Translations under genes and position numbers: made by a program
In this document: one piece after another, positions 20,801 to 27,277 of the stretch
Position numbering within the stretch: the stretch's first letter is position 1
Layout: every line of letters starts with the position of its first letter
Assembly: GCF_000165485.1 (NCBI RefSeq)
Contig: NC_014623.1
Location: forward strand, 186,001 to 250,000
Length of the DNA stretch: 64,000 nucleotides
Origin: Stigmatella aurantiaca DW4/3-1
GTDB taxonomy: Bacteria > Myxococcota > Myxococcia > Myxococcales > Myxococcaceae
Reading direction: 5' to 3'
The notes under the pieces: model-generated
What the model was told of the DNA's origin: nothing
Seen by the model: the letters and a program-made list of their open reading frames with translations, nothing else
Database searches by the model: none

Positions 20801-21381
20801 GCGGAGACGAGCCGGCCATCGCGAGGGGTGAAGGCGAGGGCGCGCACGGGGCCGTCATGGCCGGGCATGTCGCGCTGGGCGCGGGAGGCGAGGGTGAAGG
20901 AGCGGACGACGGCGTCATCGCCCGCGCAGGCGACGGTGGCGTTGTTCGGAGCGACAGCGACGGCGCGGAGCGGCTGGGCGGAGGCCTGCCATTCCTGGAG
21001 CTTCGAGCCAGACGCCAGGGCCCAGGCCCGCAGGGCGCCATCCATTCCCACGGAGTAGAGGCGCTGGCCGTTGAGGCCGAGGGCCAGGGCGGTGCAGCCG
21101 CCGGGGTGCGCACCGGCCAGCTCGAGCTCCTGCGAGCCATCGCCCAGGGCGCCCACGCGCACGGTGCCGTCCGCGCCGGCAGCCACCCAGCGCTCGCCGG
21201 CGAGGGCCAGGGCGAGCACGGCGGAGGGAAGCTCCACGCTCCACAGCACCTTGTTGGCGGCGAAGTCATAGGCGGTGAGCCTGCTGGCGGAGGTGGCTCG
21301 CGCGCCGCCGACGAGGAGCACCCGGCTGTTGGCCGCGAGCGCCCGTACCTTCTCGATATTGCCGATGGCGAGGTTGGCCAT
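14824..21381 (-). CDS. giant WD40/HEAT-repeat scaffold protein of the retron locus
   Basis: The 2185-aa product starts at ATG 21381, with GGAGG twelve bases upstream. Residues ~1-320 form WD40-like blades, for example VWRLDERRKP and IRIWYLAG ends and repeated GDDG turns. From ~345 to the end there are dozens of HEAT/armadillo-type helical pairs with the pattern D-x-x-V-R-x-x-A-x-x-A-L. There is no signal peptide or membrane helix, so it is cytoplasmic. Such proteins are scaffolds or sensors; no catalytic motif was seen. It is the first gene of the retron unit and is coupled by a 4-base overlap to the WHSWIM gene. The pairing suggests the scaffold holds the RT-msDNA complex and the WHSWIM protein, but that is inference. 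Confidence 0.85.
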   Translation of the reverse strand: MANLAIGNIEKVRALAANSRVLLVGGARATSASRLTAYDFAANKVLWSVELPSAVLALALAGERWVAAGADGTVRVGALGDGSQELELAGAHPGGCTALALGLNGQRLYSVGMDGALRAWALASGSKLQEWQASAQPLRAVAVAPNNATVACAGDDAVVRSFTLASRAQRDMPGHDGPVRALAFTPRDGRLVSAGDDGRIRIWYLAGAVEFETRGDKDSGHAGPVLALLFPPTPAAEPGQEAKDRFWTAGADGQVKVWRLDERRKPRSFDGGSKPLHALVFAPPANPRQAKTVLGHVFTGGDLRKMLRITVAPDGTPTDERLGYAHGIDALNDALDEGRPRREAAVREAAALEEPEALSFVLQVLSSDRDAAVRALAASELAAKGRTGARPKLRERLEDDFPAVRAAALEALATLEESPLAAPRAALDSRHADIRAAGLRRLAALAGSSPLVPGLIAGKLSDPDPSVGLAALDALTQASPAGSNEPLKTAFERGPAPLKTEVLLRAAWAGQLGSATLQPLVARALDDADADVRHIAFLLRVMERRALAHALEKLDPDFVRSGLDVGRRLAPLSRTPSAQPLSDKPVSNAEAQAARAQLPGMGQAGAELTEADLEPLLAAMACRTPDTAALGALALAYLGDTRALGALLQLSREPDAAIRRFAAFALQVLKDPRGRERLVWMLDDEQADVRAAAFEAVVALDAETPLSSTEAALRSSFEDVRVRGLARLVELGTPAHRAGGTETLLGNALEDESSKVRGEAFRTLWAWNEKAPEKALDRALAGRFPDLRLRAVEVLAERSQEAWALDRLKETVKDRDAGVATAAYEAWVKRVGKQQPEPYLAALGTAHASLRALAAKGAAEAPVGPLRSPLLKLIQDEAPAVHTQALETLDTLVRDENGPLLAGLLSATLPLQVRAAELLATRGAEDIIEPMRSLITDKELERRYPPQILFPLRARAASALATLGSRRLLSFYTSLLQHEQNEVKEQGARGLATASRRGDEGALLDALGHAMVAVRSWAADGLARLGDVRALPVLTGTLRHEHLPVRLGALLSFAALGASGEGGMLHGLEDSHRDVQERVFAIILARDLRASRRGEPPDLLTSALSSARAEVRYAAARALELRAEPEAFLAHLVEVLMPPRPEKAGDMKEWPAEEERTRRMVKLAEALASDVSEQRYAAAQVLNLRHKPVEYFREAQKVALLHSLDAPWKPETTPRPGPDTDKPAKRWLRRLFSTGTPNGKEAAAPSAEALASAERQHLRRLAFGAYVGLLRQVSTEGDEGHRVRRDSVDRVVKLTQEGFAGQPAAVAALLRALEDPHQLVRKAALAGLQELYPAGSDEPLALALASLSQDVARAALDTLATRGDAARPRITAALNSPLPEVRRYAFELLEKLSPKGSLEPLLAALSSEHADLRVGVIERLAGANDARVIEALGRAMASEHEDLRMRAAELLAWRKDDRTVEVLSAFLRSENAPTAARALEALTRLASPAAVAALASRLRAAPGPDERTALVKALGRTLLPEAVEVLAQQVLEDEAPSVRLACITAAMGVADRNVKPTPQGLRDLKLRDMALAVRFLRAAARSQDVAVRQAVPRELALGAGVGQDALLLSLFPDRDVTVRREAVAHYSWRVVHEGAKVEPIEEVLRAGARELMLPAAEAVASKGLPSALRPLLLYARAGEPGDRERALLALGTLGDARALAELEAVAAGGTPEAPAEPSMVVAAVEGLGRLAAKLPEGEDRKRLEEKVEAAALEAGSLEQQQAGVRGLRFIGGERVRVKLEALLTDDTTASPVRFTAATELGKLGAPEAEPPLARVLDTHDAPLRQEARKALDALFPKDRVRVEFLAVMSRHPDISQPAATYLADEAEPARLVPHLATLKDEALRQRIRRGIARRGGLPVPELAALLAHEEPRAREEAAQVIGTWTGEPRTPLSSAQASTLHGALAAAERRTATEWAAAPGTKRPPFASAWQRLLWAGARLGTAPLATGAHAILQGGEAGAPATVRQEAARTLGTLGTAEAGATPALATAKERTSAAEALRAALTDTDARVRSAAAAALARLAPERTDWALAVKPFDPVAVGPLASGLRAPEPLATSEGRRAALPALLASHQWEPLRPLATGGNPPAVKQDALAALGRMGDEGAANLLQGLAFDKGQPEALRKAAWRAHQRARRALARNRKEGTAS

Positions 21382-21545
21382 GTCGCTCTGAAGCCTCCGG
21401 TGCGGCGAGGGTGCGGTGCGTGAGGCCGCACTCCGGGTGACTCATGGCGCACTGCGCGGAGCCATGGGCCCGCCGGTTTAGCACAGGCCCCGGAGCGGCA
21501 GTGGCAGGAAGGACCATCGAGGATCAAGGGGGGCCCGTGTCCGTG

Positions 21546-21575
21546 TTGACGCCCTGGATGCGAATGTTTCATAGT
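21546..21575 (+). promoter_or_regulatory. possible sigma-70 promoter of the glycosidase gene
   Basis: TTGACG (21546-21551) and CATAGT (21570-21575) are 18 bases apart. They lie in an unusually AT-rich part of the 239-base gap between the divergent WD40/HEAT and glycosidase genes. The match is imperfect at -10. Confidence 0.35.
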
Positions 21576-21620
21576 CTGAAATAACAGTAAAAGCAGAAAT
21601 AGCCTGCGGAGATTTTTGGC

Positions 21621-22994
21621 GTGAAAACTCCTGGTTTCAGAAGCGTTGTGACGGGCGTTGCTTCACTCCTCGCGGTCCTGTCCTCCGTGGGGGCTTCGCC
21701 CGCCGCCTCGGCCCTGCCGCTGACGGGGGTGTACCGGGGCGAGGTCTATTCGCAGCCCAATGCCGTCAACGCGTACTCCACGTGGCTGGGCTCCAACGTC
21801 ACCCTGGGTCAGGGCCACCAGGCCAAGGACTCCTGGGCCAACATCGAGAATCCCACCTGGCAGCTCCAGTCCTGGGGCAACTGGGTCCGTGCTCAGCCGG
21901 GCCGGAGACTCAACTACTCGGTCTCCATGTTCCCCAGCGGGCAGGGCTCGCTGGCCGAATGTGCGCAGGGGCTCTACGACTTCCGCTTCAGGGCGCTCGC
22001 GAACAACATGGTGTCGCACGGCCTTCAAAACAGCATCATCCGGTTGGGCTGGGAGTTCAGCGGCAGCTGGATGCCGTGGTACTCCGGCGGCGGGCGGCAG
22101 GCGAACTTCGCGGCCTGCTTCCGCCGCATCGTGACGGCCATGCGCGCCGCCCAGCCCTCCGCGGGCTTCCAGTTCGACTGGAACCCCAACTACGACATCG
22201 CCTCCAGTGATTTGGCGGCCACCTATCCCGGGGATGCGTATGTCGATTACATCGGCCTGGACATGTATGACCAAGGCTGGAACGGCCTCTACCCGGTGCC
22301 CGCGGGCTGTACGGGCTCGTGCGAGCTGGGCCGTTGGCAGACCGTTTGGAACAACCAGTTCGCGCCCGCGCTGACCAAGTTCCGCACCTTCGCGCAATCC
22401 CACGGCAAGCCGCTGTCGGTGCCCGAGTGGGGCGTGAACGATGCCCTCACCACGGGGGGAGGGGATGACACCCATTACGTGAAGCAAATGCTGGCGTTCA
22501 TCTTCGACCCCGCCAACAACGTGGCGTACCACTCGTATTTCGATGTCCAGGCCGGCGATGGCCACCACCAGCTCTCCCATGTGGACAACGCCGGTGGCAA
22601 CACCTTCCAGACGGAGTTCCCCAACGCGGCCGCGGCCTTCAAAAGCCACTATGCCGGGCTGAACGCTTCCGTCTCGGCGAGCAAGGCCACGGTGAACCCC
22701 GCCCCGGTGACGCGGGGCACGGGCTTCCAGGTGGCCGGCTCGGTGACCTCGCCTACGGCCACCAGCGTGGTGGTGAAGTATGAGATTCGCTCCGCCACCA
22801 CCCTGGCGCTGATCGCCGAGAAGTCCTACTCGGCGCAGGCGTTCACGGCCGGGCAGACGCGCGCCTATACCTCGTCCTTCGTCATCCCGGCCTCCTCCCC
22901 CGCCGGCACCTACCGGGTGGACACGCTGGTGTTCACCTCGGACTGGTCGAAGACCCTGCTCTACCGGAACGACACCCTCTTCACCGCGAACTGA
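21621..22994 (+). CDS. secreted GH26-like glycoside hydrolase
   Basis: The 457-aa protein has a signal peptide ending around ASPAASA. Residues ~35-345 look like a TIM-barrel glycosidase. LGWEFSG would carry the acid/base Glu and VPEWGVND the nucleophile Glu, in the order and spacing of clan A enzymes such as GH26 beta-mannanases. The last ~105 residues form a separate beta-rich module ending YRNDTLFTAN, probably an Ig-like or carbohydrate-binding domain. The predicted role is extracellular polysaccharide breakdown. Substrate is unsure; other clan A families remain possible. The stop overlaps the end of the convergent lipoprotein gene by 14 bases. Confidence 0.78.
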   Translation: MKTPGFRSVVTGVASLLAVLSSVGASPAASALPLTGVYRGEVYSQPNAVNAYSTWLGSNVTLGQGHQAKDSWANIENPTWQLQSWGNWVRAQPGRRLNYSVSMFPSGQGSLAECAQGLYDFRFRALANNMVSHGLQNSIIRLGWEFSGSWMPWYSGGGRQANFAACFRRIVTAMRAAQPSAGFQFDWNPNYDIASSDLAATYPGDAYVDYIGLDMYDQGWNGLYPVPAGCTGSCELGRWQTVWNNQFAPALTKFRTFAQSHGKPLSVPEWGVNDALTTGGGDDTHYVKQMLAFIFDPANNVAYHSYFDVQAGDGHHQLSHVDNAGGNTFQTEFPNAAAAFKSHYAGLNASVSASKATVNPAPVTRGTGFQVAGSVTSPTATSVVVKYEIRSATTLALIAEKSYSAQAFTAGQTRAYTSSFVIPASSPAGTYRVDTLVFTSDWSKTLLYRNDTLFTAN

Positions 22995-23916
22995 GGGGCG
23001 GCGGGGCCAGGGCGGCCGGGGTGAGTTCCAGGTGGAGGCCCTTCTCGGTGAGGCCGATGGAACGCACCCCGCCCGTGGCCGCCGTCCCCAGGTGGAAGCC
23101 CGCTTGGGTCTTGGCCGCCAGGACCGCCTGGGGGAAGCCGGGCAGCCGCGGGCCCTTGGTGGCCATGGCCGTCCGGCCGCCGAGGGCCGTCAGCGACACC
23201 AGGACGAGGACGCGTGTTCCATTGTCTCCCAGCACCTCCCCGAAGCGGCGCCCCGCCTTCTCCAGCTCCGCGAACGAGCGGGCCTTCGCGGCCGCTTCCG
23301 TGAGCGGCCCCCAGGCCTTCACCAGCGCCCACACCGCGTCCGTGCCCAGGTAGGCCACCAGGTAGGCGGAGATCGCGATGGCGATGCCCTGGGTGATGGG
23401 CCGGGGCGCCGTCAATTGGTCCATGTACGCCCCCAGCACGGAGGTGAGCATGGACTTGAGGGCGATGGGGTTGATGGCTTCCTGAGAGGCCTCGGTGGCG
23501 CCATCCCAGGCCGCGTCCCATGCGAAAGACAAGGCAATGTCCCGCCGGCCCCGCGCATCCAGGATGAAGCCATTGCCCAGCAAGGACAGACAATCCTCGG
23601 GGTTCTCCTGGCGCTTGCACCAGGGCCGGTAGGTGGGGGCCCGTCCCGTGGCCGCCAGGGTGTGGGGGTTCTCCCACGATGTGAGGACGACGCGCTCTTC
23701 CAAGGGCTCGCGCTGCAACGGCAGGGGCATGTTCAGCAGCAACTCGGCGATCGCCCGCGTGAAGGCGTCCGGGCTGATCTCCACGGGCCGTGCATCGGCC
23801 GGGGGCGTGAAGACGCGCGGCTTGCCCCTGCCCGTATCCAGATGAACGGTCCTCGGGGTGGCGCAGCCCGCCACAAGCAGTGTCAGTAGCAGCCATGTCC
23901 ACCCGGGCAGTCTCAT
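22981..23916 (-). CDS. SitA5-like lipoprotein lacking an obvious toxin domain
   Basis: The 311-aa product has a lipoprotein signal with lipobox LVAGC. Its body resembles, from memory, the shared N-terminal region of SitA5-family polymorphic toxins of myxobacteria, which move between cells by TraA/B outer-membrane exchange. Similar features are a Cys-containing YRPWCKRQ segment, a DARGRRDIALSFAWDA segment, two hydrophobic helices (QGIAIAISAYLVAYLG) and a RSFAELEKAGRRFGEVLG segment. In the toxins a C-terminal effector follows. Here the protein stops shortly after GLTEKGLHLEL with a Pro/Ser tail. It may be a truncated or orphan member, or a structural carrier. No immunity-like gene is adjacent. 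Confidence 0.6.
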   Translation of the reverse strand: MRLPGWTWLLLTLLVAGCATPRTVHLDTGRGKPRVFTPPADARPVEISPDAFTRAIAELLLNMPLPLQREPLEERVVLTSWENPHTLAATGRAPTYRPWCKRQENPEDCLSLLGNGFILDARGRRDIALSFAWDAAWDGATEASQEAINPIALKSMLTSVLGAYMDQLTAPRPITQGIAIAISAYLVAYLGTDAVWALVKAWGPLTEAAAKARSFAELEKAGRRFGEVLGDNGTRVLVLVSLTALGGRTAMATKGPRLPGFPQAVLAAKTQAGFHLGTAATGGVRSIGLTEKGLHLELTPAALAPPPLSSR

Positions 23917-24123
23917 GTCGTCCCCTCCGTTTGGGTTTTGTTTCCAAGGGCAGAGGGACGAAAAATACAGGGTGGATCTGACGTTTCAGAAAGCCGGCTC
24001 TCGCCTCGGCAGGTTGATCAGGTGAAGCTGCTGGCGACGGGGCCGTTCTCCTGGGGGACCCTGCGATCGAGGACTCCTCGGGCTCGATCCACGGACAGAG
24101 CGCTCGGTCGTGCTCCTCGCCCT

Positions 24124-24185
24124 GAGGGCGTCGTGCAAGTCGCAGCCTCGCGGAACTTGTCTACTTGTCGGACAGGTTCGAGCCT
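24124..24185. repeat. dispersed repeat with hairpin, copy B
   Basis: This is the second full copy of the 62-base repeat at 7510-7571. One arm of its hairpin has a G-T-type change (AACTTGTC against GACAGGTT). It lies in the ~320-base gap 23917-24238, which otherwise shows no gene, about 50 bases beyond the stop of the BTAD/AAA regulator. Confidence 0.65.
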
Positions 24186-24238
24186 TTGGACTTGGAGCGC
24201 CGGGCTCGTGAAGTGCTCAACGGGAGCGAGGAAACCGT

Positions 24239-26338
24239 TTATCCGCGGGAGGCTCCCTCGCGGGGGCGGCACCGCGCCTCGGCGGCGCGCGCTTGCAACG
24301 CTTCCTCGGTCCGGCCCGCCTGCTCCATGAGGATCGCCGCACGCGCATAGTGGTCCGCGGCCTGTTCCAAGGGCAGCACCTGCTCTTCCGAGCGCGCCGC
24401 CGCGAGCAGGTGCGGCAAGGCGCGCTCCACCGCGCCCGCCTCCAGCCAGTGGTGGGCCAGGACGAGGGGCGGCGCGCCGCCGTTCTCGAACACGGTGGCG
24501 AGCCGCCCATGCAACGCCCGCGCGGCGGCGGGCGGGAGGCTGGCGAGGACGGCTTCCCGCACCAGGTCATGGCTGAAGCGCTCGCCCATCAGGACCTGGG
24601 CGGTTTCGAGCTCCGCCAGCGCCGTGTGGACCGGACTGGCGGACACCTGGAGTGCCTCGGGGACGAGCGCGGCCTTGAAGTGGGCGCCCGCCAGGGCGGC
24701 GAGCTGGGCGCTCTGCAAGGCCAGGGGCGAGAGGTGCTCCAGCCGGCGCCGGATAAGGGGGCCCACCCGGCCAGGCGGGGGCAGGCGGCTGGGCCAGTCC
24801 CGGTCGAGCGCGCCGGTTTCCAGCAGGTGCTTGAGCGTCTCGACGATGTAGAGCGGGTTGCCGCCGGTGTACCGGGACAGCGCTTCGGCATGGCGCTCGG
24901 CGCCCGGCAGCTCCAGGCTCGCCACCAGGAGCCGCACCTCCTCGGGCTGGAGCGGCCCCAGCTCGATGATGCGCGCCAACCCTTCGTCCTCGAGTTGGTG
25001 GATGTAGGTCTGCGCATAGGGGGGAAGCTCCCCTCGCCGGTAGCAATCGATGAAGCGGGGCCCGGAAGCCCCTCGCCCTCCGGCATCGGCCAAGCGGCTG
25101 ATGGCGTACGTGAAAGCCTTGGCGCTGGCCTTGTCCCAGTACTGCACGTCATCCGCGATGCTGACGCGCTCGTGCTGGTGCAGCAGCAGCAGGGCCTCCA
25201 CCTGCGCATCGTAGAAGCGCAGCATGCTGGACTCCGAGTGCAGGGGCGGCAGTGGGCGGGGGCCCCCCAGCTCCGGGAGGATGCGTGACAGCTCGTCGCG
25301 CACCCACTCGGGCAGCTTCACCTCGGGCCAGCGGGCCATCTGGTTCCGGAAGGCGCGCGCCTCCGAGGCGAAGGGGATGTCCTGGTCACCCGCCCGCCCC
25401 TCGATGCGCCCCCAGGGTCCCTGGATGCTGGCGAACTCCTCGGCCAGGCGGGACTTTCCGCTGCCGGGCTCGCCGGAGAGGAACAGCATCTGGCCCGCGT
25501 GCCACCCCTCCTCGAGCTGGCGCCAGGCGGCCTCCCGGCCCACCAGCACCGGAGGCCGCAGCACGGACAAGGGCAGCGCCGCGCGGGGCTCGGCGGGAGC
25601 GTGGGGCAGTTGGGTGCCCTTTTCGATCTGCCGCACCAGCGCGAGCGTGTCCGGCATGGGCGTGACCCCCAGCTCCCGCGAGAGGACGGCGCGCAGCCGC
25701 TCGAAGGCGGCGAGCGCGGCGCTGCGATCCCCTTTCAGGTAGTGCAAGCGGATGAGGTGGCTCCCGGCTTGTTCGGACTCAGGCTCCTGCTGAACCCAGG
25801 CCTGGGCCAGGGCGAGCGCCGCCGTCCAATCTCCCTGGGCCGTGTGGCGTTCGATCTCGGCCTCGCGCGCCTTGCGCACCCACCCCTCCACCGCGGCGCG
25901 GGCGCCGTCCAGCCAGCGCGCCAGCTCGGGGCAGTCATCGAAGTCAAAGCCCGCCAGCAGCAGGCCGCCTCCCTCGGGGGACAGGGCTTCGAGGACCTGG
26001 GCGTGTTGCCGGGCCAGGGCGGCGGCCTTCAGCCGCGCGGCGTCCAGCGCCAGGGATGCGCCCAGGGCCAGGCGCTCGGCGTCCGCTTCGATCCACTCCT
26101 CCCCTCCACTTGCCAGCCGCAGCCGGCGCAGCAGTTGGCGCATGTTGTTGCGCACGGTGGCCGCGGGCGAGTCCGGCCACAGCAGGCTGGCCAGCGGAAA
26201 CTTGGGCGCGGCCCCCTCCAGCCCCAGGTAGGCCAGCAGCGCCGCCGCCCGCCGCTCCAATCGCAGCCGCTGGCCACGGGGCCCCCACACCTGGGCCAGC
26301 CCCAGCACCTGCGCCCTCCAATTCGCACTGCGGGCCAC
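24239..26338 (-). CDS. BTAD/AAA transcriptional regulator (SARP/LuxR-large type), short C-terminus
   Basis: The 699-aa protein starts at GTG 26338, six bases after GGAGG. Residues ~1-95 form an OmpR-like winged helix (ERRAAALLAYLGL, VRNNMRQLLRRLRL). Residues ~100-250 form a bacterial transcriptional activator (TPR-like) domain. An AAA/STAND ATPase follows, with Walker A SGEPGSGKSRLAEEFA and a Walker-B-like VSIADDVQYWD. The end contains the start of a helical repeat region but stops at RCRPREGASRG. Relatives usually continue for several hundred residues, so the gene may be truncated; repeat copy B lies just beyond its stop. It is divergent from two small secreted-peptide genes and may control them. 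Confidence 0.82.
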   Translation of the reverse strand: MARSANWRAQVLGLAQVWGPRGQRLRLERRAAALLAYLGLEGAAPKFPLASLLWPDSPAATVRNNMRQLLRRLRLASGGEEWIEADAERLALGASLALDAARLKAAALARQHAQVLEALSPEGGGLLLAGFDFDDCPELARWLDGARAAVEGWVRKAREAEIERHTAQGDWTAALALAQAWVQQEPESEQAGSHLIRLHYLKGDRSAALAAFERLRAVLSRELGVTPMPDTLALVRQIEKGTQLPHAPAEPRAALPLSVLRPPVLVGREAAWRQLEEGWHAGQMLFLSGEPGSGKSRLAEEFASIQGPWGRIEGRAGDQDIPFASEARAFRNQMARWPEVKLPEWVRDELSRILPELGGPRPLPPLHSESSMLRFYDAQVEALLLLHQHERVSIADDVQYWDKASAKAFTYAISRLADAGGRGASGPRFIDCYRRGELPPYAQTYIHQLEDEGLARIIELGPLQPEEVRLLVASLELPGAERHAEALSRYTGGNPLYIVETLKHLLETGALDRDWPSRLPPPGRVGPLIRRRLEHLSPLALQSAQLAALAGAHFKAALVPEALQVSASPVHTALAELETAQVLMGERFSHDLVREAVLASLPPAAARALHGRLATVFENGGAPPLVLAHHWLEAGAVERALPHLLAAARSEEQVLPLEQAADHYARAAILMEQAGRTEEALQARAAEARCRPREGASRG

Positions 26339-26443
26339 CCGTTACCTCCCTCGTCACGCCCCCATCACCCTGGGCGCGTATGGACGTCCATGGGGCAGCG
26401 GACCCCGATCCAAGCAGGACAACCCCCCACCCAGGAGTCGAAA

Positions 26444-26734
26444 ATGAAGCGCATGTTGCTCGTGGTCATGATGGCGTTCACCTTTGGCGCGGCCCACGCC
26501 GGTGAGCAGCAGACCCCCGAAGTGAACGCAGTTCCCCTGGAGGCTTGCCAGGCCACCCACTCGCTGGTGACCCCGGCGCAGCCCCAGGACGCCTCCGCGG
26601 AGGCCCTGACGTGCTCTCCCACGCCGTGTGTCGTCTGCTACAACAAGATCCGGCAGTGCAAGGCTGGCTGCGCCAGTGGCGACATCGAGTGCCTCGCCAA
26701 TTGCGAGTACGAGTGCCAGTACTGCTGTTACTGA
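26444..26734 (+). CDS. small secreted cysteine-rich protein
   Basis: The 96-aa product starts at ATG 26444 with AGGAG seven bases upstream. The signal peptide is MLLVVMMAFTFGAAHAG. The mature part ends in a cysteine cluster with ten Cys in its last ~40 residues (patterns CSPTPCVVC, CKAGC, CLANCEYECQYCCY), suggesting several disulfides or a metal site. It lies 105 bases from the divergent BTAD/AAA regulator. No family was recognised; an antimicrobial or surface-structural peptide is possible. Confidence 0.7.
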   Translation: MKRMLLVVMMAFTFGAAHAGEQQTPEVNAVPLEACQATHSLVTPAQPQDASAEALTCSPTPCVVCYNKIRQCKAGCASGDIECLANCEYECQYCCY

Positions 26735-26928
26735 GCCTCGCCCTCGCCGAGCAGCAGTGGCAATCCCTGGCCCCCGTCCCGCACCCCATGTGCAGGCCGG
26801 GGGCCGTCTTCCCCGTGAAAACCGGAAAAAGAGCGGAAGGCGACAGGTCTCCGACACGGGAGGGTCATATCGCCCCTCCCGGGTGGAGGCGGATAGTGCT
26901 GAAGCCACAGTCCAGACAGGAGCAGCAC

Positions 26929-27198
26929 ATGAAGACGACCACGAAGAAGGGCGGGACGATGGGGTTTCGGCAGGCGGCTGTTGTACTGGCGTTCCTGGGG
27001 GCCAGCTCGGTCATGGCCAATACCCCGGGCAGTGCCTCGCTGAGCGCCTCGGAGGCCATCCCGGTCGAGGAAATCGTCCTCGTCTCCAAGACGGAGCGCC
27101 AGGCCTCGGGCACGGAGCAGGGTGAGAATTGCCTGGGAGACCTCCTGGGAGGTCTGACCGGAAGCCTCCTGCTGGGAAGCCTGCTCGGCGGATTCTGA
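26929..27198 (+). CDS. small secreted Gly/Leu-rich protein
   Basis: The 89-aa product starts at ATG 26929 with AGGAG six bases upstream. An N-terminal hydrophobic segment (AAVVLAFLGASSVMA) looks like a signal peptide. The mature end, CLGDLLGGLTGSLLLGSLLGGF, contains a single Cys and repeated G-x-L-L-G units that could form an amphipathic or membrane-active helix. It follows the Cys-rich gene by 194 bases on the same strand. Function is unknown; bacteriocin-like or adhesive roles are guesses. Confidence 0.62.
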   Translation: MKTTTKKGGTMGFRQAAVVLAFLGASSVMANTPGSASLSASEAIPVEEIVLVSKTERQASGTEQGENCLGDLLGGLTGSLLLGSLLGGF

Positions 27199-27277
27199 GC
27201 CGTCAGGCTTCGGACCGGAGGATCTGTGGGCCGCCCGCGCGCTGACTCGGGGGGGCGCGCGCCGAGGGGGCCTCAGA

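Noticed and set aside
14875-21423. 2182-codon plus-strand frame opposite the WD40/HEAT gene
   Set aside because: It is an antisense shadow of high-GC coding sequence, with Gly/Arg-rich, low-complexity translation and no ribosome site.
27199-27277. GC-rich palindromic run after the small-peptide gene as a terminator
   Set aside because: Arms are ambiguous runs of GCGC without a T-run, as expected by chance in high-GC DNA.
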